Source: Oscillospiraceae bacterium (GTDB taxonomy: Bacteria > Bacillota > Clostridia > Oscillospirales > Oscillospiraceae). Taken from it: a stretch of 12,513 nt of DNA. Both the position numbers and the translations under genes were made by a program. The stretch lies in the NCBI GenBank assembly GCA_031255955.1, contig JAIRRO010000035.1:1-12513 (forward strand), in the 5' to 3' direction. The notes under the pieces are model-generated. The model did not search any database. It saw only the letters and a program-made list of their open reading frames with translations, and was not told the origin of the DNA. Every line of letters begins with the position of its first letter. Position 1 is the first letter of the stretch. This document shows positions 5,972 through 12,513 of this stretch, piece after piece.

Positions 5972-5972
5972 G

Positions 5973-6167
5973 ATGAAGGCTGCGGAAGTTATTAAATTGG
6001 ACGAAAAAGCATTAGAGGAAAAGCTGACGGATCTTAAAAAGGATTTATTTTTCCTGCGGATGCAGCACGCGACGAATCAGCTTGACAACCCCGTGAGGAT
6101 AGCGCAGGTAAGACGCGACATCGCGCGGGTAAAAACAGTTATCCGTCAGCGGCAGCTCGGACTGTAA
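5973..6167 (+). CDS. rpmC: 50S ribosomal protein L29
   Basis: L29 is a small two-helix protein beside L23 at the exit-tunnel rim. The product is 64 residues. The pattern EKLTDLKKDLFFLRMQHATN (19-38) followed by QLDNPVRIAQVRRDIARVKT is the family core. I chose the ATG at 5973, one base after the rplP stop, because it gives the usual MKA.E start and has AGGCGGTGA (5959-5967) at a good distance. The upstream GTG at 5964 would add three residues and would lie within that binding site. Confidence 0.96.
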   Translation: MKAAEVIKLDEKALEEKLTDLKKDLFFLRMQHATNQLDNPVRIAQVRRDIARVKTVIRQRQLGL

Positions 6168-6182
6168 GGGAGGAAGCCAATA

Positions 6183-6446
6183 ATGAGTGATGTCAGAACA
6201 TCGTCGCGCAAGACGCGCGTGGGCAAGGTCGTCTCCGACAAAATGGACAAGACGATAGTCGTAGCGGTGGAGGATCGCGTGGCGCACCCCCTGTACAAGA
6301 AGATAATCAAAAGAACGTACAGACTCAAGGCGCACGACGAGGAAAACACCTGCGGAATCGGTGACCGCGTCCGCGTTATGGAGACGCGACCGCTGTCACG
6401 GGATAAGCGCTGGCGGCTCGTCGAGATTGTCGAGAAAGCGAAGTAG
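6183..6446 (+). CDS. rpsQ: 30S ribosomal protein S17
   Basis: S17 is an OB-fold primary binder of the 16S rRNA 5' domain. The product is 87 residues (family about 80-90). Signatures are RKTRVGKVVSDKMDKTIVVA (9-28), HPLYKKIIKRTYRLKAHDEE (35-54), GDRVRVMETRPLSRDKRWRL (60-79). The start has GGGAGGAAG upstream with suitable spacing. There is nothing unusual in it. Confidence 0.98.
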   Translation: MSDVRTSSRKTRVGKVVSDKMDKTIVVAVEDRVAHPLYKKIIKRTYRLKAHDEENTCGIGDRVRVMETRPLSRDKRWRLVEIVEKAK

Positions 6447-6458
6447 GGAGGCTATAAA

Positions 6459-6827
6459 ATGATACAACAGGAATCGCGCCTCAAGGTCGCCGACAACACC
6501 GGCGCGAAGGAAATCAAGTGCATTCGCGTCCTCGGCGGCTCTAAGCGCAAGTACGGCAACATCGGCGACGTCATAGTGGCGTCCGTCAGGAAAGCCGCGC
6601 CGGGCGGAACCGTCAAAAAGGGCGAGGTTGTAAGAGCCGTTATAGTGCGCTCAGCCAGGGGTGTTCACCGCGCGGACGGAACCTACGTCCGTTTCGATGA
6701 GAATGCCGCCGTGATTATCCGCGAGGATAAAAACCCGCGCGGGACGCGCATATTCGGACCCGTGGCGCGCGAGCTACGCGACAAGGATTATATGAAAATC
6801 CTCTCGCTGGCTCCGGAAGTCATATAG
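6459..6827 (+). CDS. rplN: 50S ribosomal protein L14
   Basis: L14 sits at the subunit interface, takes part in intersubunit bridges and is the docking site of the silencing factor RsfS. Its 122 residues match the family exactly. It opens MIQQESRLKVADNTGAKEIK and includes IGDVIVASVRKAAPGGTVKK (35-54), RSARGVHRADGTYVRFDENA and the ending GTRIFGPVARELRDKDYMKI. The binding site GGGAGG is well placed before the ATG. Confidence 0.98.
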   Translation: MIQQESRLKVADNTGAKEIKCIRVLGGSKRKYGNIGDVIVASVRKAAPGGTVKKGEVVRAVIVRSARGVHRADGTYVRFDENAAVIIREDKNPRGTRIFGPVARELRDKDYMKILSLAPEVI

Positions 6828-6838
6828 GAGGCGGACGA

Positions 6839-7147
6839 ATGAACATCAGAACGAACGACACGGTTGTTGTGTTGTCAGGTCGCGACAAGGGCAGACAGGG
6901 CAAGGTCATCTCAGCCGATCCGAAGGCGGGGAAGCTCTTAATCGAAGGCGTAAACGTCGCCAAGCGGCATCAAAAGCCCCGCAAGCAAGGCGAAGAGGGC
7001 GGAATCATCAAGAAGGAAACGCCCATTTACGCATCCAAGGTTATGCGCCTTTGCCCCAAGTGCGAAAAGCCGACGCGAGTGGCGCATAAAATCAAGGATG
7101 ACGGCTCAAAAACGCGCGTGTGCAAAAAATGCGGCGCGGAAATATAA
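6839..7147 (+). CDS. rplX: 50S ribosomal protein L24 with a C-terminal zinc-type knuckle
   Basis: L24 is an assembly initiator that binds the 5' end of 23S rRNA. The KOW motif is near the N-terminus (DTVVVLSGRDKGRQGKVI, residues 7-24), followed by EGVNVAKRHQKP (36-47) and GGIIKKETPIYASKVM (54-69). The 102 residues are typical. The C-terminal part has two cysteine pairs, CPKC (72-75) and CKKC (95-98), spaced like a zinc ribbon; this cysteine-containing form occurs in many bacterial L24 proteins. AGGAGG precedes the ATG. Confidence 0.98.
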   Translation: MNIRTNDTVVVLSGRDKGRQGKVISADPKAGKLLIEGVNVAKRHQKPRKQGEEGGIIKKETPIYASKVMRLCPKCEKPTRVAHKIKDDGSKTRVCKKCGAEI

Positions 7148-7167
7148 GAGAGGGAGGACGTTAACAA

Positions 7168-7710
7168 GTGTCAAGACTAAAGGCGAAATACAAAGGCGAC
7201 GTCGCCCCCGCGCTTATGAAAAAGTTCGGCTATAAGAACGTAATGCAGCTGCCGCGGCTCGACAAAATTGTCGTGAACGTCGGCTGCGGCGACGCCCGGG
7301 ACAACGCCAAGGCGATAGACGCCGTCGTGCGTGACATCACGCAGATTACGGGTCAAAAGGCTGTTGTCACAAAGGCGCGCAAATCGGTCGCCAATTTTAA
7401 GCTGCGCGAGGGTATGGCGGTCGGCGTGAAGGTCACGCTTCGCAGTGAGCGTATGTGGGAGTTCCTCGACAGGCTGTTTAACGTCGCGCTGCCCCGTGTG
7501 CGCGACTTCCGCGGAATCTCCGCGAACTCCTTTGACGGACGCGGCAACTACGCGCTCGGCATCAAGGAACAGCTTATTTTCCCGGAAATAGACTACGACA
7601 AAATTGAAAAGGTGCGCGGAATGGACGTCATCATCTGCACGACGGCGAAAACGGACGAGGAAGCCCGCGAGCTGCTGTCCGGGCTGGGCGCGCCGTTCAT
7701 CACGGCATAA
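7168..7710 (+). CDS. rplE: 50S ribosomal protein L5
   Basis: L5 binds 5S rRNA in the central protuberance and contacts P-site tRNA. The product is 180 residues, as expected (about 179). Signatures: LPRLDKIVVNVGCGDA (28-43), ITGQKAVVTKARKSVANFKL (60-79), GVKVTLR (86-92), ALPRVRDFRGI (107-117) and QLIFPEIDYDKI (135-146). It starts with GTG at 7168, supported by GGGAGG (7152-7157) 10 nt upstream and by the protein N-terminus. GTG starts are unusual in this operon and otherwise used only by secY. Confidence 0.97.
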   Translation: MSRLKAKYKGDVAPALMKKFGYKNVMQLPRLDKIVVNVGCGDARDNAKAIDAVVRDITQITGQKAVVTKARKSVANFKLREGMAVGVKVTLRSERMWEFLDRLFNVALPRVRDFRGISANSFDGRGNYALGIKEQLIFPEIDYDKIEKVRGMDVIICTTAKTDEEARELLSGLGAPFITA

Positions 7711-7722
7711 GGGGGAAGCGAA

Positions 7723-7908
7723 ATGGCAAAGAAGTCAATGGTGTTAAAGCAAAGGCGGGAAGCCAAGTTCTCAACGCGAGCCTACAACCGCTGCAAGATA
7801 TGCGGCAGACCGCACGCGTACCTGCGGGATTACGGGGTGTGCAGGATATGCTTCCGCAACCTTGCCTATAAGGGGCAAATTCCGGGAGTGCGCAAGGCGT
7901 CGTGGTAA
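7723..7908 (+). CDS. rpsN: 30S ribosomal protein S14, zinc-binding (type Z)
   Basis: S14 is a late-assembling protein of the small-subunit head. At 61 residues it is the short, zinc-containing form rather than the roughly 100-residue zinc-independent form. The cysteines are C24 and C27 in CKIC and C40 and C43 in CRIC, with the standard ending GQIPGVRKASW. In Bacillota the zinc form is often paired with a zinc-free paralogue elsewhere under Zur control; no such copy is in this window. rpsZ is an alternative symbol. Confidence 0.98.
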   Translation: MAKKSMVLKQRREAKFSTRAYNRCKICGRPHAYLRDYGVCRICFRNLAYKGQIPGVRKASW

Positions 7909-7925
7909 ACCACCGCGGAAAGTGA

Positions 7926-7943
7926 GCAGACACCTTTGTCTGT
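7926..7943 (+). promoter_or_regulatory. Perfect small hairpin between rpsN and rpsH
   Basis: CAGACA (7927-7932) and TGTCTG (7937-7942) are perfectly complementary around a CCTT loop, with one more G-U pair outside. It lies in the 56-nt rpsN-rpsH spacer, the largest gap after rplC, and ends 7 nt before AAGGAGG (7951-7957) of rpsH. There is no U-run, so it is not a terminator. It could be a processing, stability or translation-control element; the role is unknown. Confidence 0.55.
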
Positions 7944-7964
7944 ACCATAGAAGGAGGAATCCAA

Positions 7965-8360
7965 ATGCAAGTTACCGATCCCATTGCCGATATGCTGACG
8001 CGCATACGCAACGCGGGTAAGGCAAAGCACGCGACGGTGGACATACCGGCGTCGAATATGAAAAAGGCAATAGCCGAGATTCTTTATCAAGAGGGCTACA
8101 TCAAAAGCTATCAGATTATCAACGACGGGGCGCAGGGCGTCATCAGAGCGTCGCTGAAATACAACGGCAGCGCGCGCGCCATAGCCGGACTGCGGCGCGT
8201 GTCAAAGCCCGGACTGCGCGTATACGCGGGCGCCACTGAGCTGCCGCGGGTTCTGCGCGGACTCGGCATCGCAATCATCTCCACGTCTCAAGGCGTGATG
8301 ACGGACAAAAGGGCAAGAGCCGCCAACATCGGCGGCGAGGTCCTCGCGTTCGTGTGGTAA
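7965..8360 (+). CDS. rpsH: 30S ribosomal protein S8
   Basis: S8 binds helix 21 of 16S rRNA and in E. coli represses the spc operon by binding a mimic of that site near rplE. The product is 131 residues, typical. It begins MQVTDPIADMLTRIRNAGKA and ends with STSQGVMTD (106-114) and GGEVLAFVW (123-131), the family signature. AAGGAGG is 7 nt before the ATG. The spacer ahead of it holds a perfect hairpin. No E. coli-like S8 target was recognised by eye at the rplX-rplE junction. Confidence 0.98.
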   Translation: MQVTDPIADMLTRIRNAGKAKHATVDIPASNMKKAIAEILYQEGYIKSYQIINDGAQGVIRASLKYNGSARAIAGLRRVSKPGLRVYAGATELPRVLRGLGIAIISTSQGVMTDKRARAANIGGEVLAFVW

Positions 8361-8373
8361 GGGGGGCTATATA

Positions 8374-8916
8374 ATGTCGAGAATAGGAAAAACCCCGATA
8401 GATATCCCCACCGGAGTTACGGTTACTGTGGGAGCGGGCAATCTGATAACCGTTAAAGGACCCAAGGGCGAGCTTTCCCGCGCTGTTCGTCCGGAGGTTA
8501 CGGTTTCGATAGACGGCGCCGTTGTGAACGTGACGCGTTCCTCGGATCTGCCGTATCACCGCGCGATGCACGGCTTATCACGTTCGCTTATCGCCAATAT
8601 GGTGATAGGCGTGACGGACGGCTTTAAGAAAGAGCTGGAGATAAACGGCGTCGGCTACAGGGCGGCGAAGGACGGACGCAAGCTGGTAATGAACCTCGGA
8701 TACTCGCATCAGGTGATAGTTGAGGAATCCGACGGGATTACAATTGACGTCCCCGCGCCGAACAAGATAATCATCGGCGGGATAGACAAGCAGGCAGTCG
8801 GACAGTTCGCAGCCGACATCAGGAAAAAAAGACCGCCCGAGCCGTATCTCGGCAAGGGCATCAAGTACGCAGACGAGGTCATACGCCGTAAAGAAGGCAA
8901 GACCAGTACGAAATAA
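8374..8916 (+). CDS. rplF: 50S ribosomal protein L6
   Basis: L6 has two repeated domains and lies near the factor-binding sarcin-ricin loop. The product is 180 residues, usual length. It opens MSRIGKTPIDIP, contains ITVKGPKGELSR (25-36) and GVGYRAAKDGRKLVMNLGYS (92-111), and ends with the RNA-binding PPEPYLGKGIKYADEVIRRK (154-173). The strong GGGGGG-type binding site follows the rpsH stop directly. Confidence 0.98.
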   Translation: MSRIGKTPIDIPTGVTVTVGAGNLITVKGPKGELSRAVRPEVTVSIDGAVVNVTRSSDLPYHRAMHGLSRSLIANMVIGVTDGFKKELEINGVGYRAAKDGRKLVMNLGYSHQVIVEESDGITIDVPAPNKIIIGGIDKQAVGQFAADIRKKRPPEPYLGKGIKYADEVIRRKEGKTSTK

Positions 8917-8931
8917 GGAGGCGAGCTGAAA

Positions 8932-9291
8932 ATGATTAGAAAATCCGACACAAACGCGCGGCGTTTGAAGCGGCACAAGAGGGTCAGGGGACGGCTCGCG
9001 GGTATCCCGGAGCGTCCGCGTCTCAACGTCTACCGCAGCGGAAGCAACATCTATGCCCAGATTATCGATGACACGGCAGGCGTTACGCTCGCATCCGCGT
9101 CCAGCGTTGAAAAGGGCTTTGACGGCTCCGGCAGTAACTGCGCCGGCGCGCGCCGGGTGGGTCTTGCGATTGCCGAAAAGGCAAAGGCAAAGGGCGTCAC
9201 AGCCGTGGTTTTCGACCGCGGCGGCTATCTGTATCACGGTCGCGTGCGCGAGCTCGCGGAAGGCGCCCGCGAGGGCGGACTTGAATTTTAA
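8932..9291 (+). CDS. rplR: 50S ribosomal protein L18
   Basis: L18 binds 5S rRNA together with L5 in the central protuberance. The product is 119 residues, typical of Bacillota. The basic N-terminus RRLKRHKRVRGRLAG (10-24), ERPRLNVYRS (27-36), YAQIIDD (41-47) and the ending FDRGGYLYHGRVRELAEGAR (94-113) are signatures. AAGGAGG lies upstream of the ATG, and the gap to rplF is 15 nt. Confidence 0.98.
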   Translation: MIRKSDTNARRLKRHKRVRGRLAGIPERPRLNVYRSGSNIYAQIIDDTAGVTLASASSVEKGFDGSGSNCAGARRVGLAIAEKAKAKGVTAVVFDRGGYLYHGRVRELAEGAREGGLEF

Positions 9292-9311
9292 CGGAGGGGA
9301 GGAAACACAAA

Positions 9312-9917
9312 ATGGCTTACAATGACGGAAACAGCGGCGGCAGACGCGGCGACAACCGGCGCGACCGCGAGGAAGCGAATCAAGAGTTTATAGAAAAGAT
9401 GGTTTCTCTCAACCGCGTTGCCAAAACCCACAAGGGCGGCAGAACGTTCACGTTCGCGGCGCTTTGCGTGGTGGGCGACGGAAAAGGGCGCGTCGGATAC
9501 GGACTCGGCAAGGCTCAGGAGGCCTCAGAGGCAATCCGCAAGGGCTTTGAGGACGCGCGGAAGAAGCTTGTTCAAATTACGCTCAGCGGCTCGACAATCC
9601 CGCATGAGGTTACGGGAGTGTTCGGCGCGGGCAGGGTGATATTAAAGCCCGCCCCGCCCGGAACCGGCGTTATCGCAGGCGGCGCTGTGCGCGCTGTAAT
9701 GGAAGCCGCGGGCATCTCCGATATCCGCACAAAGCGTCTGCGCTCCGGCAATCCGCAGAACGTCATCGCGGCTACGATGGTCGGGCTGCGCTCACTGCGC
9801 GACGCGGCACAGGTGGCGCAGACACGGGGCAAAACCGTAGAAGAAATACTGTCATACACAAAAACTCGCGTAAGGAGGACTCGCCAAAATGCCGAACCTG
9901 AAAATCAAGCTGATTAA
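9312..9917 (+). CDS. rpsE: 30S ribosomal protein S5 with extended N- and C-termini
   Basis: S5 shapes the mRNA entry channel with S3 and S4 and affects decoding accuracy. The core is normal: FIEKMVSLNRVAKTHKGGRT (26-45), the double-stranded-RNA-binding-like S5 domain with GKGRVGYGLGKA (57-68), and LKPAPPGTGVIAGGAVRAVM (111-130) and SGNPQNV (145-151). At 201 residues it is longer than the usual 165-175. About 24 extra N-terminal residues are rich in Gly, Arg, Asn and Asp, and about 20 follow the usual GKTVEEIL end (173-180). The last 29 nt overlap rpmD, and residues 187-190 are encoded by the rpmD binding site. Either S5 really has this tail or a small indel hides an earlier stop: a TAA exists in the +1 frame at 9871-9873, just before the GGAGG. 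GGAGGGGAGG precedes the ATG. Confidence 0.95.
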   Translation: MAYNDGNSGGRRGDNRRDREEANQEFIEKMVSLNRVAKTHKGGRTFTFAALCVVGDGKGRVGYGLGKAQEASEAIRKGFEDARKKLVQITLSGSTIPHEVTGVFGAGRVILKPAPPGTGVIAGGAVRAVMEAAGISDIRTKRLRSGNPQNVIAATMVGLRSLRDAAQVAQTRGKTVEEILSYTKTRVRRTRQNAEPENQAD

Positions 9918-10068
9918 AAGTCTGAACGGCAGGCTTTCAAAGCACAAAGCCACGGCGGAGTCGCTCGGACTTCGCAAGATCGGCGCGGAGACTGTTCAGC
10001 CGGACAACGCGCAAACGCGCGGCAAGATAAAGCAAATCAAATACCTTGTCGCCGTATCGGAAGAATAA
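9889..10068 (+). CDS. rpmD: 50S ribosomal protein L30
   Basis: L30 is a small large-subunit protein found in many but not all bacteria. The 59-residue product (MPNLKIKLIKSLNGRLSKHK at its start) has the family pattern of KIKL.KS, then TAESLGLRKIGAETVQPDNA (22-41), TRGKIKQIKYLVAV (43-56) and a short acidic end. Its place between rpsE and rplO is the canonical one. AAGGAGG (9872-9878) is 10 nt upstream of the ATG, both inside the 3' end of rpsE in another frame, so its translation is likely coupled to rpsE. It is short and easily missed by length-filtered gene finding. Confidence 0.96.
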   Translation: MPNLKIKLIKSLNGRLSKHKATAESLGLRKIGAETVQPDNAQTRGKIKQIKYLVAVSEE

Positions 10069-10071
10069 TCC

Positions 10072-10086
10072 GCCTGAACAACAGGC
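10072..10086 (+). promoter_or_regulatory. Perfect small hairpin between rpmD and rplO
   Basis: GCCTG (10072-10076) pairs perfectly with CAGGC (10082-10086) around an AACAA loop. The stem directly abuts AAGGAGGG (10087-10094), the binding site of rplO, in the 35-nt spacer. There is no U-run. It may tune ribosome access or mRNA stability; function is not known. Confidence 0.5.
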
Positions 10087-10103
10087 AAGGAGGGACGACC
10101 AAT

Positions 10104-10544
10104 ATGCAGATACATGAGCTATCTCCCGCACCCGGCTCTACGCACGTGACAAAGCGCCGCGGCAGAGGCATCGGAACCGGCAACGGCAAGACCGGCGGAC
10201 GCGGGCACAAGGGACAAAAGGCGAGAAGCGGCGGCGGTGTGCGCGTCGGCTTTGAGGGCGGACAGATGCCGCTCGCGAGGCGCGTGCCAAAGCGCGGCTT
10301 CAACAATATCTTCGCAAAGCCGCTTGAAGCGATAAATGTCCGCGACCTCGACAAGCTTGAGGACGGCGCAACCGTCGGCGCGGAGGAGTTGCTGGCGGCA
10401 GGGCTGCTGACAAAATGCCGCTGGGGCGTAAAGATTCTCGGCAGCGGAGAGCTTAAAAAGAAGCTTACCGTCCGGGCGTCGGCGTTTTCAGAGTCGGCAA
10501 AGGCGAAAATCGAGGCTGCCGGCGGAAAGGCTGAGGTGGTATAA
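10104..10544 (+). CDS. rplO: 50S ribosomal protein L15
   Basis: L15 is a late-assembly large-subunit protein with an extended basic N-terminal tail. The product is 146 residues, as in other bacteria. The glycine-rich signature GTGNGKTGGRGHKGQKARSG (24-43) is followed by GFEGGQMPLARRVPKRGFNN (49-68) and later KILGSGEL and LTVRASAFS. AAGGAGGG lies upstream. The TAA stop is immediately followed, with no gap, by the GTG of secY. Confidence 0.98.
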   Translation: MQIHELSPAPGSTHVTKRRGRGIGTGNGKTGGRGHKGQKARSGGGVRVGFEGGQMPLARRVPKRGFNNIFAKPLEAINVRDLDKLEDGATVGAEELLAAGLLTKCRWGVKILGSGELKKKLTVRASAFSESAKAKIEAAGGKAEVV

Positions 10545-11846
10545 GTGCTTGCGACCCTGCGTAACGCTTGGAAGGTCGAGGACATCAGGAAAAAGCTGAT
10601 TTTTATGATGTTCATCGTGCTGCTGTACCGGTTGGGCAACGCTGTTGTCGTGCCATATATCGACACGGATTTGCTAAAGAGCTATTTTAACAGCAACAGC
10701 GGAACGATACTCGGACTGATGAACACGATGTCCGGCTCCGCGCTGGAGCGCGCGTCGATATTCGCGCTGTCGATTCAGCCGTACATCAACGCCTCCATTA
10801 TAATTCAACTTCTGACGATAGCCATCCCCGCGCTTGAGCGCATACAAAAGGAAGGCGGCGAGGAAGGCAAAAAAACGATGGAGCGCGTCACGCGGTACTC
10901 CGCCGTGGCGATAGGCGTACTGCAGGGCTACGGCTATTATGTCCTCATATCAAGCGGTATGGGCGGCGCAAGCTTCCTAAAACCGGGCGCGACGGGCTTT
11001 CTCCCCGCGGCGGTCATAATCGGCAGCTTTGTTGCCGGCTCCACGCTGCTTATGTGGATGGGCGAGCAAATCACGGAATTCGGCATTGGCAACGGCATAT
11101 CGATAATCCTGTTCGTCAGCATAGTGTCGCGCTTTCCGACGTCCGTCGCCGGAATGGTGCAGGGCGTCATAGCGGCTCCGGGGAATTGGTGGCTGTATGC
11201 GCTTATGTTAATCGGCGCGCTTGCCATTATGGTGCTGATTGTAATAGTCACGAATTCCGAGCGACGAATACCGATTCAATACTCCAAGCGCGTTGTCGGA
11301 CGCAAGATGTACGGCGGACAGGCGACGCACCTGCCGATGAAGGTGAATATGGCGGGCGTGCTGCCCATCATCTTCGCGCAGTCCATAGCGTCCATCCCCG
11401 CGACGATTGCGGCGTTCGTGCCGCGCTGGGCGAGCTCAACGTTTATCAACAAAACCTTCGGCAACACGAGCTGGCTGTATATGGCGGTGTATTTCCTGCT
11501 GATTGTGTTCTTCTCATATTTCTATTCGACGATTCAATTCAACCCCATCGAAATAGCGAACAATCTGAAGAAGAACGCCGGAATGATTCCGGGCATACGT
11601 CCCGGCAGACCGACCTCAGAATTCATACAAAAGGTGCTTACAAAGATCACCCTGTTCGGCGCCATCTACCTCGCGATTATCGCGATCGCGCCGATAATGA
11701 TAAGCCACTTCTCCCCCGCGGCGGCTGCCTCCGGCATCTCGCTGGGCGGTACAAGCGTAATAATCGTCATATCGGTTGCGCTGGAGACGATGAAGCAGCT
11801 TGAGGCGCAGATGCTAATGCGTCACTACAAGGGCTTCCTTGAATAA
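10545..11846 (+). CDS. secY: Protein translocase subunit SecY
   Basis: SecY is the protein-conducting channel of the SecYEG translocon in the cytoplasmic membrane, moving or inserting proteins delivered by SecA or by ribosomes. The 433 residues fit the family (about 420-440), with ten hydrophobic segments. Recognisable parts: IRKKLIFMMFIVLLYRLG for TM1 (14-31), the plug and TM2 region SIFALSIQPYINASIIIQLL (71-90), GIGNGISI in TM5 (180-187), the cytosolic loop TNSERRIPIQYSKRVVGRK (236-254), NMAGVLPIIFA (268-278), and GIRPG (350-354) in the C5 loop that contacts SecA. The GTG start abuts the rplO stop, and GAGGTGG inside the end of rplO is the likely binding site, implying strict coupling. The C-terminus MLMRHYKGFLE is typical. 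Confidence 0.98.
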   Translation: MLATLRNAWKVEDIRKKLIFMMFIVLLYRLGNAVVVPYIDTDLLKSYFNSNSGTILGLMNTMSGSALERASIFALSIQPYINASIIIQLLTIAIPALERIQKEGGEEGKKTMERVTRYSAVAIGVLQGYGYYVLISSGMGGASFLKPGATGFLPAAVIIGSFVAGSTLLMWMGEQITEFGIGNGISIILFVSIVSRFPTSVAGMVQGVIAAPGNWWLYALMLIGALAIMVLIVIVTNSERRIPIQYSKRVVGRKMYGGQATHLPMKVNMAGVLPIIFAQSIASIPATIAAFVPRWASSTFINKTFGNTSWLYMAVYFLLIVFFSYFYSTIQFNPIEIANNLKKNAGMIPGIRPGRPTSEFIQKVLTKITLFGAIYLAIIAIAPIMISHFSPAAAASGISLGGTSVIIVISVALETMKQLEAQMLMRHYKGFLE

Positions 11847-11861
11847 GCGGGAGGACGGTTT

Positions 11862-12494
11862 ATGAAGCTTGTTTTACTCGGCGCACCGGGCGCCGGAAAA
11901 GGAACGCAGGCGCAAATTCTCTCCGAAAAGCTCGGGGCTCCGATGATATCGACGGGGAATATTCTGCGGGCAGCCGTCAAAAACGAAACGCCCGTCGGAC
12001 TGCGCGCCAAGGCGTATATGGACGCGGGAGAGCTTGTTCCCGATGAGGTGATAATCGGGATAATGCGCGAGCGAATGGCGGAGCCGGACTGCAAAAACGG
12101 ATATATTCTGGACGGTATGCCGCGGACAATAGCGCAGGCGGAGGCTCTTGAAGCAGGAGGCGTCGAGGTTGAAACGGCGCTCTCCATCGAAATTTCCGAC
12201 GAGGAAATTATCAGTCGGATGTCAGGTCGCCGGATCTGCCCCGAATGCGGGGCAACGTATCACACAGTGTACGAACCGCCGGAAAAGGACGGCATATGCG
12301 GCAAATGCGGACACGCGCTGACCATAAGGCGCGACGATGAGCCGGAAACGGTGAAAAACCGCCTGAGGGTCTATCACGCCGAAACGGAACCACTAAAGGA
12401 TTTCTACGCCGCGCGCGGGAAGCTCCGGATGGTGGACAACCGAAACGGCATCGCGGAAACCACAAAGGTCATTTGCGAGGCGCTGGGACTTTGA
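11862..12494 (+). CDS. adk: Adenylate kinase with zinc-type LID domain
   Basis: Adk interconverts ATP + AMP and 2 ADP in the cytoplasm and balances adenine nucleotides. The product is 210 residues. The P-loop is GAPGAGKGT (7-15), the AMP-binding region STGNILRA (30-37), then YILDGMPRT (81-89) and the LID GRRICPECGATYH (122-134). Four LID cysteines (126, 129, 146, 149) form a structural zinc site, common in Gram-positive enzymes. Two positions differ from the textbook motifs: TGN in place of TGD and DGMPRT in place of DGFPRT; I believe both occur in other Clostridia. The gap to secY is 15 nt with GGGAGG. The secY-adk-map order is typical of Bacillota. Confidence 0.97.
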   Translation: MKLVLLGAPGAGKGTQAQILSEKLGAPMISTGNILRAAVKNETPVGLRAKAYMDAGELVPDEVIIGIMRERMAEPDCKNGYILDGMPRTIAQAEALEAGGVEVETALSIEISDEEIISRMSGRRICPECGATYHTVYEPPEKDGICGKCGHALTIRRDDEPETVKNRLRVYHAETEPLKDFYAARGKLRMVDNRNGIAETTKVICEALGL

Positions 12495-12496
12495 GT

Positions 12497-12513
12497 ATGA
12501 TTACCCTCAAATC
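12497..12513 (+). CDS. map: Start of methionine aminopeptidase (truncated by window end)
   Basis: An ATG two bases after the adk stop opens a frame reading MITLK followed by a partial serine codon. This matches the usual first residues of type I methionine aminopeptidase, and map follows adk in this operon in most Bacillota. The enzyme removes the initiator methionine from nascent proteins. Only five full codons are in the window, so the call rests on position plus this short match. The binding site upstream is weak, consistent with coupling to adk. Confidence 0.75.

Noticed and set aside
5964..5972. GTG start for rpmC
   Set aside because: It lies inside the AGGCGGTGA binding site; ATG 5973 gives the usual L29 N-terminus.

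Overview
This window is a canonical bacterial ribosomal-protein super-operon (S10 plus spc clusters), read entirely on the + strand. The order is rpsJ-rplC-rplD-rplW-rplB-rpsS-rplV-rpsC-rplP-rpmC-rpsQ-rplN-rplX-rplE-rpsN-rpsH-rplF-rplR-rpsE-rpmD-rplO-secY-adk-(map). The gene order, secY followed by adk and map, a four-cysteine zinc S14, strong AGGAGG-type ribosome binding sites and the wording of S10 and L3 all suggest a Bacillota (Firmicutes) member of class Clostridia. Codons are G/C-rich at third positions, as in higher-GC gut Clostridia. Genus cannot be told from this window.

Layout: bases 1-555 are the 3' part of a HAD-family phosphatase gene unrelated to translation, followed by a probable terminator. 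An A/T-rich tract and a near-perfect extended -10 promoter (TTGACA, 17 bp, TATACT) at 617-645 launch the operon. About 420 nt of transcribed leader (roughly 652-1071) precede rpsJ. It has no convincing gene, but it can fold into several nested helices, the best being a five-segment hairpin at 877-963. From 1072 to 12494 genes are packed with gaps of 0-56 nt, several with start/stop overlaps (rplD/rplW, rpsC/rplP, rpsE/rpmD). The last 17 bases are the start of map.

The genes supply proteins of both ribosomal subunits, the SecY translocon channel and adenylate kinase, so ribosome production, protein export and nucleotide-energy balance are expressed together. Start, stop and Shine-Dalgarno spacing imply extensive translational coupling.

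Most of the window is ordinary. The items worth a second look are the long structured rpsJ leader; a roughly 95-residue Gly/Asn/Arg/Tyr-rich repeat tail on S3, with a smaller Gly/Arg/Asn/Asp-rich tail on S5 (both proteins line the mRNA entry channel); a 29-nt overlap of rpsE with rpmD; and perfect small hairpins just upstream of the ribosome binding sites of rpsH and rplO. I found no CRISPR array, mobile element, tRNA or rRNA, and no clear novel multi-gene system.
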